From positions 1 through 64,000 of the forward strand of contig NZ_JACXIY010000020.1 in the NCBI RefSeq assembly GCF_014705655.1: 64,000 nt of DNA. The letters run 5' to 3'. Position numbers and translations under genes: made by a program. Numbering within the stretch: position 1 is the first letter of the stretch; the number at the start of each line of letters is the position of its first letter. Shown here piece after piece: positions 1 through 9,136 of the stretch. This stretch comes from Paenibacillus arenilitoris. GTDB taxonomy: Bacteria > Bacillota > Bacilli > Paenibacillales > Paenibacillaceae. The notes below the pieces were generated by a model that saw only the letters and a list, made by a program, of their open reading frames with translations, did not search any database and had not been told where the DNA came from.

Positions 1-428
1 TGCCATACTCTCACAATAGGGAACTTTTTTGTTTTTGAAAAGGAAAACTTTCAGATCATGTTAGGTTTGTCGCATGGCTAGTGCAATAATTGAAACTAAA
101 TTACTCTTAAACCTATTCTCTTTCGATTTAGTCTCAATTATTGAATCTATGCGGTACCGTTCGAGCTTTCCCATTAGATATTATCCGAATTTGTTTCAAA
201 ATTTGAAACTAGATCACCAGCTAGTACCCATCTTTCGCTCTTAATTTCAGTTTTTGAAATTGATTCCCGCGCAGAGAGACCCATTTAACTGATCGGCTGC
301 TCGGAAACGGCGGAAATGAGCTAAAGTAGCGTTTAGAGGTTGACGTGACGGTTCAGATCCCATCATTTAGATCCGATGCGCAAATTTGAGTTAGTTAAGA
401 CGAAAATGGTGCTAATGCTTCTCTAGGC
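1..428. repeat. Gene-free AT-rich stretch with TTTCAAT/ATTGAAA inverted repeats
   Basis: No convincing gene is seen. The stretch is clearly more AT-rich than the neighbouring coding DNA. It holds several imperfect copies of a short inverted repeat built on TTTCAAT...ATTGAAA: around 84-98, 127-154, a perfect 17-bp palindrome GTTTCAAAATTTGAAAC at 193-209, and AATTTCA...TGAAATT at 243-261. The copy at 130-154 matches one at 24865-24889 at about 21 of 25 positions, so both regions carry the same repeat family. Its function is unknown. Confidence 0.6.
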
Positions 429-493
429 GACTATATCAAACAGCCTTTCAAGGGGCTTAGCTCCCCTGAAAGGCTGCGTATGCGGATATAGTC
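429..493 (-). terminator. Long hairpin downstream of the polysaccharide deacetylase gene
   Basis: A 14-bp inverted repeat (441-455 with 463-476, one bulged base, about 7-nt loop) is enclosed by a second perfect 9-bp arm pair, GACTATATC at 429-437 and GATATAGTC at 485-493. It begins 8 bases past the stop codon of the minus-strand deacetylase gene, which fits a terminator. The T-tract after the stem is only short (TTTGATATAG), so an mRNA-stabilising structure is also possible. Confidence 0.55.
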
Positions 494-500
494 ACCCGCG

Positions 501-1907
501 TCATATGGCTGTTGTTTTCGTACCGAGCTGCGCGGCTTCGTCGGCCGCCGCGCTTATGGTCCGCTCTACGGCATCGCTGATCCGCTCGGCTTCCTCTTGG
601 ATTTTGCCGATCTGCTCGGTGGCGTATCGCCGAACCGTCGCGACGGGCATGAACAGCATGCGCGGCGAGATCGCCTCTTTTCGGCGCCGTTCCTTCGACG
701 ATTTCTTCGGCTTGCTCGTCAGCACTCGAATCAGAATGCGCAAATAAACGCGCGTGCTCTTCGCGAACAAGCCTTCCGGGAGCTCGTATATTTCAAAACC
801 GAGCTTGTCGGCCCCGCGGTGAATCATCGTGACCCCGTATACCGCTTTAATGTCCTTCGCTTCCGTATCGCCCGCCAGCTGGTTCGCGAGCAGCGGCAGC
901 GCCTGCTCCACCTCGCGGATCATGCGGATGCCGGTTGCGACGGGCGATTTGGACTCGGCGGCGATGGCGGATAATTTCTTGTTGTCGAAGTGCAGCTCCG
1001 CAATTAGATCGCCCTTCGTCACGCGGCTCCCCCCAACCAGCTCTACCGTTTCCCCGTTATACGTCGTTACGCGATAGTGGAAAGCCGGATTGTTCTTGTC
1101 GCCGACCGTCTTGAGCCGGAACGCAAGGTGGAACGCCTTCTCCCACAGCAGCCACAGCGAGATCAGCAGCCTCTTCCATACGGATGCGTGCGACGCCCTG
1201 GCGGAGTCGGTCAGCTTGATCATCTCTTGGATGTCCACGAAGCGGTAGCCGCGCCGCGTCCCTTCCTCCAAATAAGCTTCGAGCGCGGCCAGCATGTTCC
1301 GCGGAGCATCCTTATCCGCTCCGAACGTCATGCCGCAATCGTGAAGCAGGATGACCTCGCCGGGCCTAAGCTTCCTCATCATCCGCTTGCGAAGCCGTTC
1401 CGCCCCGACGCGGATACGCCAATCCCCGAACATGGCCGACCACAAAATAATTTGCAAATAGCCGAGATTGGCGTAATCGAATACGTTTACGATTCCCCAT
1501 GGCGGCCGATAATAAGCCGAACGCTCGCCCGTCGCTTTCTCGATAAGTTCCGCGGTGCGTTCGATTTGGCGCTTCACCGTACGGGGCCTCATCAGCCAGT
1601 TCGATTTATGAACGTAGTTATGAATGCCGATGACATGACCTTCCTCCTTCATCCGGCGCAGCAGCGCCTCCTGCCCCTCCGCGTGCGAGCCCACGACAAA
1701 AAAAGTCGCCTTCGCCTTATAGCGGGCGAGCAAATCGAGCAGCTGCGGCGTATAGACCGGATCCGGGCCGTCATCGAACGTAAGGGCGATCTCTCTCTGC
1801 GCGCGCCCTTTCTTGAATACGCGAAAGCCGAACGTTCGGCTGATGATGCCGGGAAGAAACGCGTAGAAGGTCGCTACGTATAAACCCCAGAGCAGTAATT
1901 TTTCCAT
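501..1907 (-). CDS. Polysaccharide deacetylase with C-terminal YkoP-like domain
   Basis: A NodB-type deacetylase that probably removes acetyl groups from a cell-wall or surface polysaccharide. An N-terminal hydrophobic segment (about residues 3-25) should anchor it in the membrane. The NodB motifs are present: TFDDGP near residue 43, the metal-binding HNYVH near 96, RPPWG near 134 and LHDCG near 188. After about residue 240 comes a further ~220 residues with no NodB motifs, resembling the YkoP region of Bacillus and ending in an Ala/Glu-rich helix. The reading frame opens at GTG 1922, but that codon has no ribosome site. ATG 1907 follows GGGGA and is preferred (468 aa). The gene stands alone, facing away from the downstream permease gene. 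Confidence 0.85.
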   Translation of the reverse strand: MEKLLLWGLYVATFYAFLPGIISRTFGFRVFKKGRAQREIALTFDDGPDPVYTPQLLDLLARYKAKATFFVVGSHAEGQEALLRRMKEEGHVIGIHNYVHKSNWLMRPRTVKRQIERTAELIEKATGERSAYYRPPWGIVNVFDYANLGYLQIILWSAMFGDWRIRVGAERLRKRMMRKLRPGEVILLHDCGMTFGADKDAPRNMLAALEAYLEEGTRRGYRFVDIQEMIKLTDSARASHASVWKRLLISLWLLWEKAFHLAFRLKTVGDKNNPAFHYRVTTYNGETVELVGGSRVTKGDLIAELHFDNKKLSAIAAESKSPVATGIRMIREVEQALPLLANQLAGDTEAKDIKAVYGVTMIHRGADKLGFEIYELPEGLFAKSTRVYLRILIRVLTSKPKKSSKERRRKEAISPRMLFMPVATVRRYATEQIGKIQEEAERISDAVERTISAAADEAAQLGTKTTAI

Positions 1908-2075
1908 TTTTGTTTTCCCCACCGTTTTGTGATTTAGTCGACGAATGGATAGCGGTACAAAACAACAACGATAGCTTTAATTGTAGCATACCGCAATAAA
2001 AAATAGGCATCTTTTTAAAAACTATAGTACAATCTTTAAGGAAATATGATTCTGGAATAAAGAAGGGGTGTAACG

Positions 2076-3230
2076 ATGCTGCCGTTTTACAAAAAATATT
2101 GGCGAACCGCCTTCGACATCGCGCTGATCGCCCTCACCGTCTATTTAATTATGTATTCCTTCAGCTATTTGTACCGCATTGCGACGCCCGTATTTTATTC
2201 CTTTCTTATCTTTTTGTGCATCGAGCCTCTCGCCAGGCGGCTGAACAAGCTGGGGGTGAAAAAATCGATCGCCTCCGGCATTTCGATATTGCTGTTCGCG
2301 ATCCTCATTCTCGGGGCGTTCTCGGGAGTCGCCTTCCTCATTACGAAGCAAGGCACCGAGCTGGCCGAAAATTTCCCGAAATACCAGAAAATGTTCGCCG
2401 AGCAAATCGCGAATATTACGGCGGAAGTCCAGCAGCGGTTCGGCAATCTGCCGGAAGATCTGGATCTGGTTCAGCGCTCCAAGGAGCTGATCGAAGGGGC
2501 TTCGGCTACGATCGCCACGTTCGGGAAGAACGTGCTGATGAATATCATCGGCTATGTCTCCTCGTTCTCGACGTTCATTTTCAACTTTATCGTGGGCATC
2601 ATTCTCGCTTATTTCCTAAGCATCGAGATTACGACGTGGAAGCAGACGGCCGATGACAAGACGCCAAGGACGTTCAAGAACGTATTTTTCTTCCTGCGCA
2701 ACAACGTCTTCAAAGGCATCGCGCTTTATATTAAAGCGCAGGCTAAGATGATCAGCATCACCTTCGTCGTCATTCTGGCGGCGCTTATTCTGCTCGGAGT
2801 GAAGAACGCGTTCGTCATCGCGGTCGTAGCGGCGATTTTCGATATTTTGCCGCTGCTCGGGGTCGGCACCGTCTTTATCCCTTGGATCATATATTTGATC
2901 ATCGTCGGCAAAATTTCGCTCGCGATTTGGCTGTCGGTCCTGTTCCTTGTCGTCGTACTCACGCGCCAGATTCTCGAGCCCAAGATTACGGGCGACTCCC
3001 TCGGCGTATCCGCCTTCACGATGCTTGCCTTCATGATCGTGTCGCTGTCGCTGTTCGGGGTAGCAGGCGTCATCCTGTCGCCGATCCTGATGATCCTGAT
3101 CAAGGCGCTGTATGACCAAGGCTACTTCCACCGCTGGATCCGGGCCCCGCAAGGCGAGTTCGAGACGAACGCGGACGGCACGCCATTCGTCGACAAGCTG
3201 AAGAATCAGGAAACGAAGGAAGAAGCGTAA
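2076..3230 (+). CDS. AI-2E family transporter (permease)
   Basis: A 384-residue polytopic membrane protein of the AI-2E/PerM exporter family. Two N-terminal hydrophobic helices are followed by a soluble, charged stretch (about residues 85-150), then five to six membrane segments with the family features of the C-terminal half (LPLLGVGT, the EPKITG turn, then LGVAGVILSPIL-like helices). Substrates in this family are mostly unproven; autoinducer-2 export and Na+/H+ antiport have both been reported for members. AAGGGGTG lies 7 nt before the ATG. It is monocistronic, ends in a bidirectional terminator, and is a paralogue of the permease gene upstream of alaS at 15.7-16.8 kb. Confidence 0.88.
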   Translation: MLPFYKKYWRTAFDIALIALTVYLIMYSFSYLYRIATPVFYSFLIFLCIEPLARRLNKLGVKKSIASGISILLFAILILGAFSGVAFLITKQGTELAENFPKYQKMFAEQIANITAEVQQRFGNLPEDLDLVQRSKELIEGASATIATFGKNVLMNIIGYVSSFSTFIFNFIVGIILAYFLSIEITTWKQTADDKTPRTFKNVFFFLRNNVFKGIALYIKAQAKMISITFVVILAALILLGVKNAFVIAVVAAIFDILPLLGVGTVFIPWIIYLIIVGKISLAIWLSVLFLVVVLTRQILEPKITGDSLGVSAFTMLAFMIVSLSLFGVAGVILSPILMILIKALYDQGYFHRWIRAPQGEFETNADGTPFVDKLKNQETKEEA

Positions 3231-3287
3231 GCGTAGTTCTGAACCGACTGCGCCTGATCTCGATCGTCCGCCGTCTGGCGAACAATA

Positions 3288-3322
3288 AAAGGCCGCACCG
3301 TGAACACATCGGTGCGGCCTTT
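3288..3322. terminator. Bidirectional terminator between permease and PBP genes
   Basis: AAAGGCCGCACCG at 3288-3300 pairs perfectly with CGGTGCGGCCTTT at 3310-3322 around a 9-nt loop. It lies between two convergent genes and has T-runs on both exits, so it can serve both. Confidence 0.85.
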
Positions 3323-3402
3323 CCCAATGCTGCGCGGCACTTCCGAAAAAAGCGCGGCTGAGCAATTCTTGAGCGAGCGGTAGAGCATCGGGTGGGCGCT
3401 CG

Positions 3403-5313
3403 CTATTGCCCGCGCCCACGCCCGCCCGCCTTGGCCGCGGCAATATCCATAATGCCGCGGAACAGCTTCGTCGCCCGGTTGGCGCTGCCGGGCGGCCGGT
3501 TTTCCACGAGCACGGCGATGGCGTAGCTCGGCTGCTTGACCGGGCCGTAGCCCGCAAACCACTGGTGGTTGCGGTCGATTCCGGCCCGTTTGGTCTCGGC
3601 GGTGCCGGATTTCCCGGCCACCGCCCACGCCCCCTGGCGGATCGATCGACCCGTCCCGTGGTCGACGACCGCCTCCATGCCGCGCAGCAGCGCCTGGGCG
3701 GTGGCCGGCCTGATCCGGCCGCCGAGCCCTTGCGCCCGCTGCGCGGGCAGCTTCGCCATCCGCTGGCCGTTGGCATAGCGGATTTCGCTGACGAGGCGCG
3801 GCTCCATCACGCGCCCGCCGTTCAATAGCGTGACGATTAAGTTCGCCGCCTGTAGCGGCGTCATTCTAACGTCACGCTGACCGATCCCGCTTTGCGCGAG
3901 CGCGCCGCCGTCGACCGCGGCGAGCGAAGCGGCCTTCTCGGCGGCTTCCCGCTTGCCTGCCCGCTTGCCGCTGCCGCTCCCCGTCCCTGGCTCCGCCGGC
4001 GCGAACAGCTGCCCGGCCTCCTCCTCCTCCAGCAGCCGCAGCGCGTTCGGGAACGGCCCGAACGGGCGGTCGCGGTGCCAGCCCGCCTTCTGCCCGATGC
4101 CGAGCGCCGCAGCGATGCGCTGCAGCTCGGAGGGCCGAAGCCGCTCGGCGATCGTCGCGAATACGATATTGCACGACTGGGCCAGCCCTTCCTGCAGCGT
4201 GAGCCGGCCGTGGCCGCCCTCCTTCCAGCAGGACAAGCCGTATTTCCCGTATTCGCCGTCGCATTCGAACACTTCGTCCTTGTCCGCAGCCCCCGCTTCG
4301 AGCGCCGCCGCCTCGGTGACCAGCTTGAAGATCGAGCCCGGCTCGACCGCCTGAAGCGCGTGGTTCGCCCACTCGGTCCCGTCCGAGGAGGAGAATGCCC
4401 CCGGCTTCAGCTTCGGACGCGACACCATGGCGAGCACGTCGGCATTGTTCGCGTCCAGCACGACGACCGCCCCTTCCGTCAAGCCTTGCTCGTCGACGTA
4501 AGCTTCGATCTCGTTCTGAAGAGCCAGGTCGAGCGTCGTCTTCACCTTCAGCGGATAATAGGGGCTGCGAGGCTGATGGACGCGGGCGTCGAGCCCATGG
4601 AGCGGCGCGTTCCGGCCGTCGATAAAGTAGGAGACGCTCGTCTCCCCGACGCCGTGCAGCAGCCGGTCCAGCGACTTCTCAAGCCCCGCCCCGCCGACCT
4701 GATCCGTCAGCCTGCGTTTCCCTTCCGCAAGCTCCTCCGCATGCACATCTTCGAGCCATTCCGGATGCTGGCTCGTAAAGCCGATCGCATGTTTGGGCTC
4801 GAACCGCTGCATATAGCGGTTGCGGTACGGCAACACGCGAATGCCGTCCAGCTTCAGACTTGCGATACGCTCCGCTTGCTCCTCGCTGAGCCGCATCGGC
4901 AGCCTATCGCCGTCCCGCTTCCAGAATACCGGCGCCGTCACCGAGTTCCAGACGGCGTCCAGCTCCGCCCGCGATACGCCGAGCAGGCCGCTAAGCGCGT
5001 TCAGCTCTTCCTCTTCGCCGCGCGATTTGGCCCGCACCGGAAACAATGCGGCCGCCGAATACGTCTCTCCGGTAATCGCGTAGCCGTTCCGGTCGTAGAA
5101 ATCCCCTCGCCCCGTATCGAGCACCAACAGGCGCTGCCGCTGGACGACCGACATGCGCTGCCAGCTTCCGCGGCTTGCGGCGCTCTTGTAGGCGGGCGCC
5201 GCCGGACTGCCCGGGATGAGCTGCAGCCAGGCAAGCCGCCCGACGAATATCATCATGACCGCGCTGATGAACAGCGCGGCGATCCAGATTCGCTTGTACA
5301 TGCGATGACCCAT
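3403..5313 (-). CDS. pbpI: Class B penicillin-binding protein (PbpI/YrrR-like transpeptidase)
   Basis: A peptidoglycan D,D-transpeptidase. One membrane helix near the N-terminus (about residues 8-30) is followed by a PBP dimerisation region and the transpeptidase domain. The active-site motifs are SIFK at about residue 327, SCN in AQSCNIVF about 55 residues later, and KSGT near the C-terminus. Between the second and third motifs is a low-complexity Gly/Lys/Glu/Ala insert. In B. subtilis, pbpI (yrrR) lies in the same neighbourhood as yrrL-yrrN-yrrO, which supports the name. The frame is open back to 5406, but AAGGAGTG precedes ATG 5313 at a good distance (636 aa). It could equally be described as a PBP2/SpoVD-type paralogue. 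Confidence 0.85.
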   Translation of the reverse strand: MGHRMYKRIWIAALFISAVMMIFVGRLAWLQLIPGSPAAPAYKSAASRGSWQRMSVVQRQRLLVLDTGRGDFYDRNGYAITGETYSAAALFPVRAKSRGEEEELNALSGLLGVSRAELDAVWNSVTAPVFWKRDGDRLPMRLSEEQAERIASLKLDGIRVLPYRNRYMQRFEPKHAIGFTSQHPEWLEDVHAEELAEGKRRLTDQVGGAGLEKSLDRLLHGVGETSVSYFIDGRNAPLHGLDARVHQPRSPYYPLKVKTTLDLALQNEIEAYVDEQGLTEGAVVVLDANNADVLAMVSRPKLKPGAFSSSDGTEWANHALQAVEPGSIFKLVTEAAALEAGAADKDEVFECDGEYGKYGLSCWKEGGHGRLTLQEGLAQSCNIVFATIAERLRPSELQRIAAALGIGQKAGWHRDRPFGPFPNALRLLEEEEAGQLFAPAEPGTGSGSGKRAGKREAAEKAASLAAVDGGALAQSGIGQRDVRMTPLQAANLIVTLLNGGRVMEPRLVSEIRYANGQRMAKLPAQRAQGLGGRIRPATAQALLRGMEAVVDHGTGRSIRQGAWAVAGKSGTAETKRAGIDRNHQWFAGYGPVKQPSYAIAVLVENRPPGSANRATKLFRGIMDIAAAKAGGRGRGQ

Positions 5314-5422
5314 AAGGCCGGCACTCCTTTTTGTTGCAGCCTTCCTTCCCATGAGGCCGCTTGCGCGGCCGCTTCCCTTATTATTCCTTCCCGCGCAGCC
5401 GTTCAAACCTGGCCGCTAGACG

Positions 5423-5454
5423 AAAAAAAACCGCTCGACCATGCGGCCAAGCGG
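5423..5454 (-). terminator. Terminator of the chemoreceptor gene
   Basis: On the minus strand CCGCT (5454-5450) and AGCGG (5435-5431) frame a short hairpin followed by eight T residues (5430-5423). It lies just after the chemoreceptor stop codon and before the PBP start. Confidence 0.7.
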
Positions 5455-5470
5455 CTTCCCTTCCTTGTCT

Positions 5471-7669
5471 TTACGATATTTTAAACTGGGAAAGCGAGTT
5501 TTTGAGCTCGCGGGATACGGCGTCGAGCTTCTCGGACAACCGGACCATGCCGTCGCTGATGCTGAGCTGCTCGGAGCTGAGCGAAGCTACCTCCTCCGAA
5601 GTAGCGGACGATTCCTCGGCTACCGCGCTTACGTTCGTCATCGCTTCGGCAAGCACGAGCTGCGACTGGTCGAGCTGGCTGATGGAATCCGTCACCACGT
5701 CGAGCTTCTCGGCGAATTGTCCCATTTGGCCTTGCACGCTCAGGAAAATTTGGTTCGCTTCCTTAACCGATCCGATTTGCTCCTGGAACAGCGGATAAGC
5801 GTCCGACAGTACGCTCACCGTCTCGTCGATCTCGCCCCTGATTTTTTCGGTAATCTGGCCGACGACGTCGATCGATTGGCGCGATTGGTCGGCGAGCTTG
5901 CGGATTTCGTCGGCTACGACCATGAAGCCTTTGCCGGCCGCTCCCGCGCGCGCCGCTTCGATCGTGGCGTTCAGGGAAAGAATATTCGTTTGTTTCGTCA
6001 AGTTGTTGAGCACGTCCAAAATTTTGACGATCGAGCCCGTGCTTTCCTTCAGCGCATCGACCTTCTCGACCATCGAGCGCGTCATTTCCTCCGTCATGCC
6101 CGTCTTCTCGATCAACACGCCCATATAGGCCGTGCCTTGCTCGCTCGCCTTCTCGACCTCGGCCGCCGAACGGACCATCTGCTGATTGGCGTCGATCACT
6201 TTCTTCATCATGACGTCGATATTGGCGGTCAGGTCGTTGCCCTTCTCCGCTTCGACCGCAAGGCTGGTCGCTCCGCCCGCGATCTCTTCGGTCGCGACGG
6301 CGATCTCCTTCGCCGATATCGCCGTCTTGCGGGAAGCTTCGCTAAGATCGGTCGCCGTCAAGAGCACGTCCTCGGCCGAACGCGTCGTCTGGACCGCAAG
6401 ATCTTTGATCTGCGCCATCATGACGTTGAAGCTGACGCCCAGCTCCCCGATCTCGTCGCTGCGGTTCTCCATCTCGGAGCGGACCGTCAGATTGCCTCTG
6501 GAGCCTTCGTTCATCAGGTTCCTCAGCTTCACAAGCGGATGTGCGACCGTCCGGATGACCATGAAGCCGATCAGGACGGCAAGCACCGCCGCAACGGCAA
6601 CCGTAATCCAGGTCAACGTTTGAATCGCCTTCGCGTCCCTGACGAGCTCCTTCACCGGAATGGTGCCGACCAGCTTCCAGTTCATCGCCTCGAACGTCTT
6701 GTAAGCGGCCAGCACGTCCGTGCCGTCCGTCGAATTCACTTTGGCGGAGCCATGCTCCGCTTCGTCGCCTTCGGTCGGCAGGCTCACCTTCATCGGCTTG
6801 CCGATCAGCGATTCATCGTGGTACGTGATATAGTTGCCCGCTCCGTCGACGACCGCCATCTCGCTGTCCTTGCCGAGCACGACGTCGCTATAACGGCTCG
6901 AAAGCGTCGAGATGTCGATTTCCATCAGGAGGACGTAATTCGCTTCGTTCGACATCGAATCCTTGAGCAGCCGGCTGACGCCGATCGTCTGCGTGCTCCC
7001 CGAGCCGGAAAGGCCATCGGGCTGAGGCGGAATCCAGTTCGTCTTCCCGGCCATGTCCACCGTCTGCTTGAACCATTCGGATTGCAGCAGCTTCTCCGCG
7101 CTGCCGGCCGATGCGGAGCCCGCCGTTACGGCGCTCAATTCGGGGTTAAGCGGCAGCAGGATCAGATTGCTGATCGTGCTGTTGCCCATAATATAGCTTT
7201 GCATTCTGTCGCTCAGCTTGCGCGACGCCTCGAATTTGCTGTAGTCGTCGCCGCTATCAAGCATCGTGCGGACCGTTTCGTGAAAGTCCTTATCGATCAA
7301 AATTTGAAGCGTAAGATCCTCGTACGTTTTAAAAATAACGTCCAAATTGTTCGCGACCTGGTTCACCGTCTGGAAGCTTGCGTCCGAAACCTTGCTCTCC
7401 ACGATTTGCTTCGATTTCGAATACGCCATAAGACCTACCGTCAGGACGCAGGCGATAATGCTGCAGAAGATGATCAGGAACAGCTTCATTCCGACCGACT
7501 TGATCGGGCTCCCCAGCTTCGTCTCCTGCATCGCCGTTTTGGCCGCATTGCCTAGCCCCTTCAACCCTGTTTGCGCTTTCAAAACGAGCTCTGACCGTCC
7601 TGCGTCGGCACCGTTCCGATCGCTTTCCTTCTTGGGCTTTTTTGTTTTTTTCTCGTCTCCGTTTTTCAT
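5471..7669 (-). CDS. Methyl-accepting chemotaxis protein
   Basis: A 732-residue transmembrane chemoreceptor. A long basic N-terminal tail (about 58 residues) precedes TM1 (about 60-82). An extracellular sensor of roughly 250 residues with Cache-like features (a membrane-proximal repeat with YITYHDESLIG) follows, then TM2 (about 345-365), a HAMP domain, and a signalling domain. The signalling hairpin tip, with QTNILSLNATIEAARAG and GFMVVADEIRKLA, is intact, so it should engage CheA/CheW. The ligand is unknown. The gene takes the place of udk/greA in the B. subtilis order. Its ribosome site is AAAGGCGGTGG. GCCGATAT upstream (7763-7770) resembles a sigma-D -10 element. Confidence 0.93.
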   Translation of the reverse strand: MKNGDEKKTKKPKKESDRNGADAGRSELVLKAQTGLKGLGNAAKTAMQETKLGSPIKSVGMKLFLIIFCSIIACVLTVGLMAYSKSKQIVESKVSDASFQTVNQVANNLDVIFKTYEDLTLQILIDKDFHETVRTMLDSGDDYSKFEASRKLSDRMQSYIMGNSTISNLILLPLNPELSAVTAGSASAGSAEKLLQSEWFKQTVDMAGKTNWIPPQPDGLSGSGSTQTIGVSRLLKDSMSNEANYVLLMEIDISTLSSRYSDVVLGKDSEMAVVDGAGNYITYHDESLIGKPMKVSLPTEGDEAEHGSAKVNSTDGTDVLAAYKTFEAMNWKLVGTIPVKELVRDAKAIQTLTWITVAVAAVLAVLIGFMVIRTVAHPLVKLRNLMNEGSRGNLTVRSEMENRSDEIGELGVSFNVMMAQIKDLAVQTTRSAEDVLLTATDLSEASRKTAISAKEIAVATEEIAGGATSLAVEAEKGNDLTANIDVMMKKVIDANQQMVRSAAEVEKASEQGTAYMGVLIEKTGMTEEMTRSMVEKVDALKESTGSIVKILDVLNNLTKQTNILSLNATIEAARAGAAGKGFMVVADEIRKLADQSRQSIDVVGQITEKIRGEIDETVSVLSDAYPLFQEQIGSVKEANQIFLSVQGQMGQFAEKLDVVTDSISQLDQSQLVLAEAMTNVSAVAEESSATSEEVASLSSEQLSISDGMVRLSEKLDAVSRELKNSLSQFKIS

Positions 7670-7799
7670 GGAAAAGCCACCGCCTTTAAAATTGTAAGTC
7701 TAAATTAGTCCTTAGGTTGCTAGCGAATCTAGCCGAAATATGTAATTGCAATCTATTAGTTTATATCGGCAGGCGGCAGTCAATTCATAATACCGTTCG

Positions 7800-7837
7800 C
7801 AAAAAAAGAGCCTTATTTTGTCGAAAAAATAAGACTC
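7800..7837 (-). terminator. Rho-independent terminator after trhP2
   Basis: On the minus strand GAGTCTTATTTT pairs with AAAATAAGGCTC (one G-U pair, 6-nt loop) and is followed by seven T residues. It lies 18 bases past the stop codon of the U32 peptidase-family gene. Confidence 0.88.
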
Positions 7838-7854
7838 AAGTATGACTTCCGGCA

Positions 7855-9117
7855 TTATCGGTTCCCTGTTTTTTTCCTCATCATGTCCATCGGGCGAACG
7901 GGCTTCAGCGTGCGGATCCGCACGGGCTGCAGCGGGTGGCGCGCGGCGTCCAGCGGTGCACCTTCGGCATCGGTCAGCTCGGAGACCGTTTGCTTGAAGA
8001 AGACGCCCTTCGGCCCTACGAACTCCACCTCTTGGCCTAACTTGAAATGATTGCGCTGCTGTACCGTCGCAAACCCGGTTTTGTCGTCGTATTCGAGCAC
8101 GACGCCGGCAAAATCATAAGGCGCCGCCTTCTCCTCCGGTTCGTAGATATGGTCCTCCGCGCCCGGCGCATCCAGAAAAAAGCCCGTATTGAGCGGCCGA
8201 TTGGCGGCTTTGTTGATTTCCTCGACCCATTCCCGCTTCAATTCGTAACGCTCCGGATCTTCGAAATACGCATCGATCGCCTGTCGGTAGACGTTGACGA
8301 CGGTCGCCACGTAATGAATGCTTTTCATCCGGCCCTCGATCTTGAAGCTGTCGACGCCGACCTCGATCAGCTCGGGCAAATATTCGATCATGCACAAATC
8401 TTTGGAGCCCATCGTAAACTTGTCTTCGTCCTCGGGATACAGCGGCATATCGTCCACGAACAGATCGTATTTCCAGCGGCACGATTGGCAGCAGCCGCCG
8501 CGGTTCGAATCCCGGTCCGTAAAATGGTTCGACAGCACGCACCGCCCGGAGAACGAAGAGCACATCGCGCCGTGGATGAACGCTTCGATCTCGATATCCA
8601 CGTGCTTTTTAATTTCCGCGATGTCCTGGAAGCTGGTCTCCCGGGCCAGCACGACTCGGGGCAGCCCCTCGTCCTTCCAGAACTGCACGGCCTGCCAGTT
8701 CAGCGTCGATTGCTGCGTGCTGAGATGAACCTCCAGCTTCGGCGCGACCCGCTGCGAGGTTTCGATGATGGCGGGATCGGCGGCGATGATCGCGGCGATT
8801 CCGACCTCCTGGAGCGTCCGCAAATAGTCCTCTAACCCTTCGACGTCCTCGTTATGCGCGTATATATTGGTCGCGACGAATATTTTCGCACCGTACCGGT
8901 TCGCGAATTCGACGCCTTCCCGCATTTCCTCGAAGCTGAAATTGTCCGCGCCCGAGCGCAGACCGTATTTTTGACCGCCGATGTACACCGCGTCGGCGCC
9001 GTAGTGGACCGCGAATTTCAGCTTCTCCAGGTTGCCGGCCGGCGCTAGCAGCTCGGGCTTGTCCAGCCGATGACGCTTGCCATGGTACCTCGCGGTCGAT
9101 CGTTCCGTAACCGTCAT
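7855..9117 (-). CDS. trhP2: Peptidase U32 family protein, tRNA 5-hydroxyuridine pathway subunit P2
   Basis: An orthologue of B. subtilis YrrO. With TrhP1 it is known to carry out prephenate-dependent hydroxylation of U34 in several tRNAs (ho5U). The U32 core starts with PELLAPAGNL near residue 21. The signature EAFIHGAMC lies near residue 178, followed by further cysteines near 193, 209, 210 and 213 that fit the iron-sulfur cluster of the family. ATG 9117 is chosen because AGGAGGT lies 7 nt before it; an in-frame extension to 9168 would overlap the upstream gene. It follows trhP1 by 19 bp, so the two are co-transcribed. Confidence 0.92.
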   Translation of the reverse strand: MTVTERSTARYHGKRHRLDKPELLAPAGNLEKLKFAVHYGADAVYIGGQKYGLRSGADNFSFEEMREGVEFANRYGAKIFVATNIYAHNEDVEGLEDYLRTLQEVGIAAIIAADPAIIETSQRVAPKLEVHLSTQQSTLNWQAVQFWKDEGLPRVVLARETSFQDIAEIKKHVDIEIEAFIHGAMCSSFSGRCVLSNHFTDRDSNRGGCCQSCRWKYDLFVDDMPLYPEDEDKFTMGSKDLCMIEYLPELIEVGVDSFKIEGRMKSIHYVATVVNVYRQAIDAYFEDPERYELKREWVEEINKAANRPLNTGFFLDAPGAEDHIYEPEEKAAPYDFAGVVLEYDDKTGFATVQQRNHFKLGQEVEFVGPKGVFFKQTVSELTDAEGAPLDAARHPLQPVRIRTLKPVRPMDMMRKKTGNR

Positions 9118-9136
9118 TCTCTCTACCTCCTGCGAA

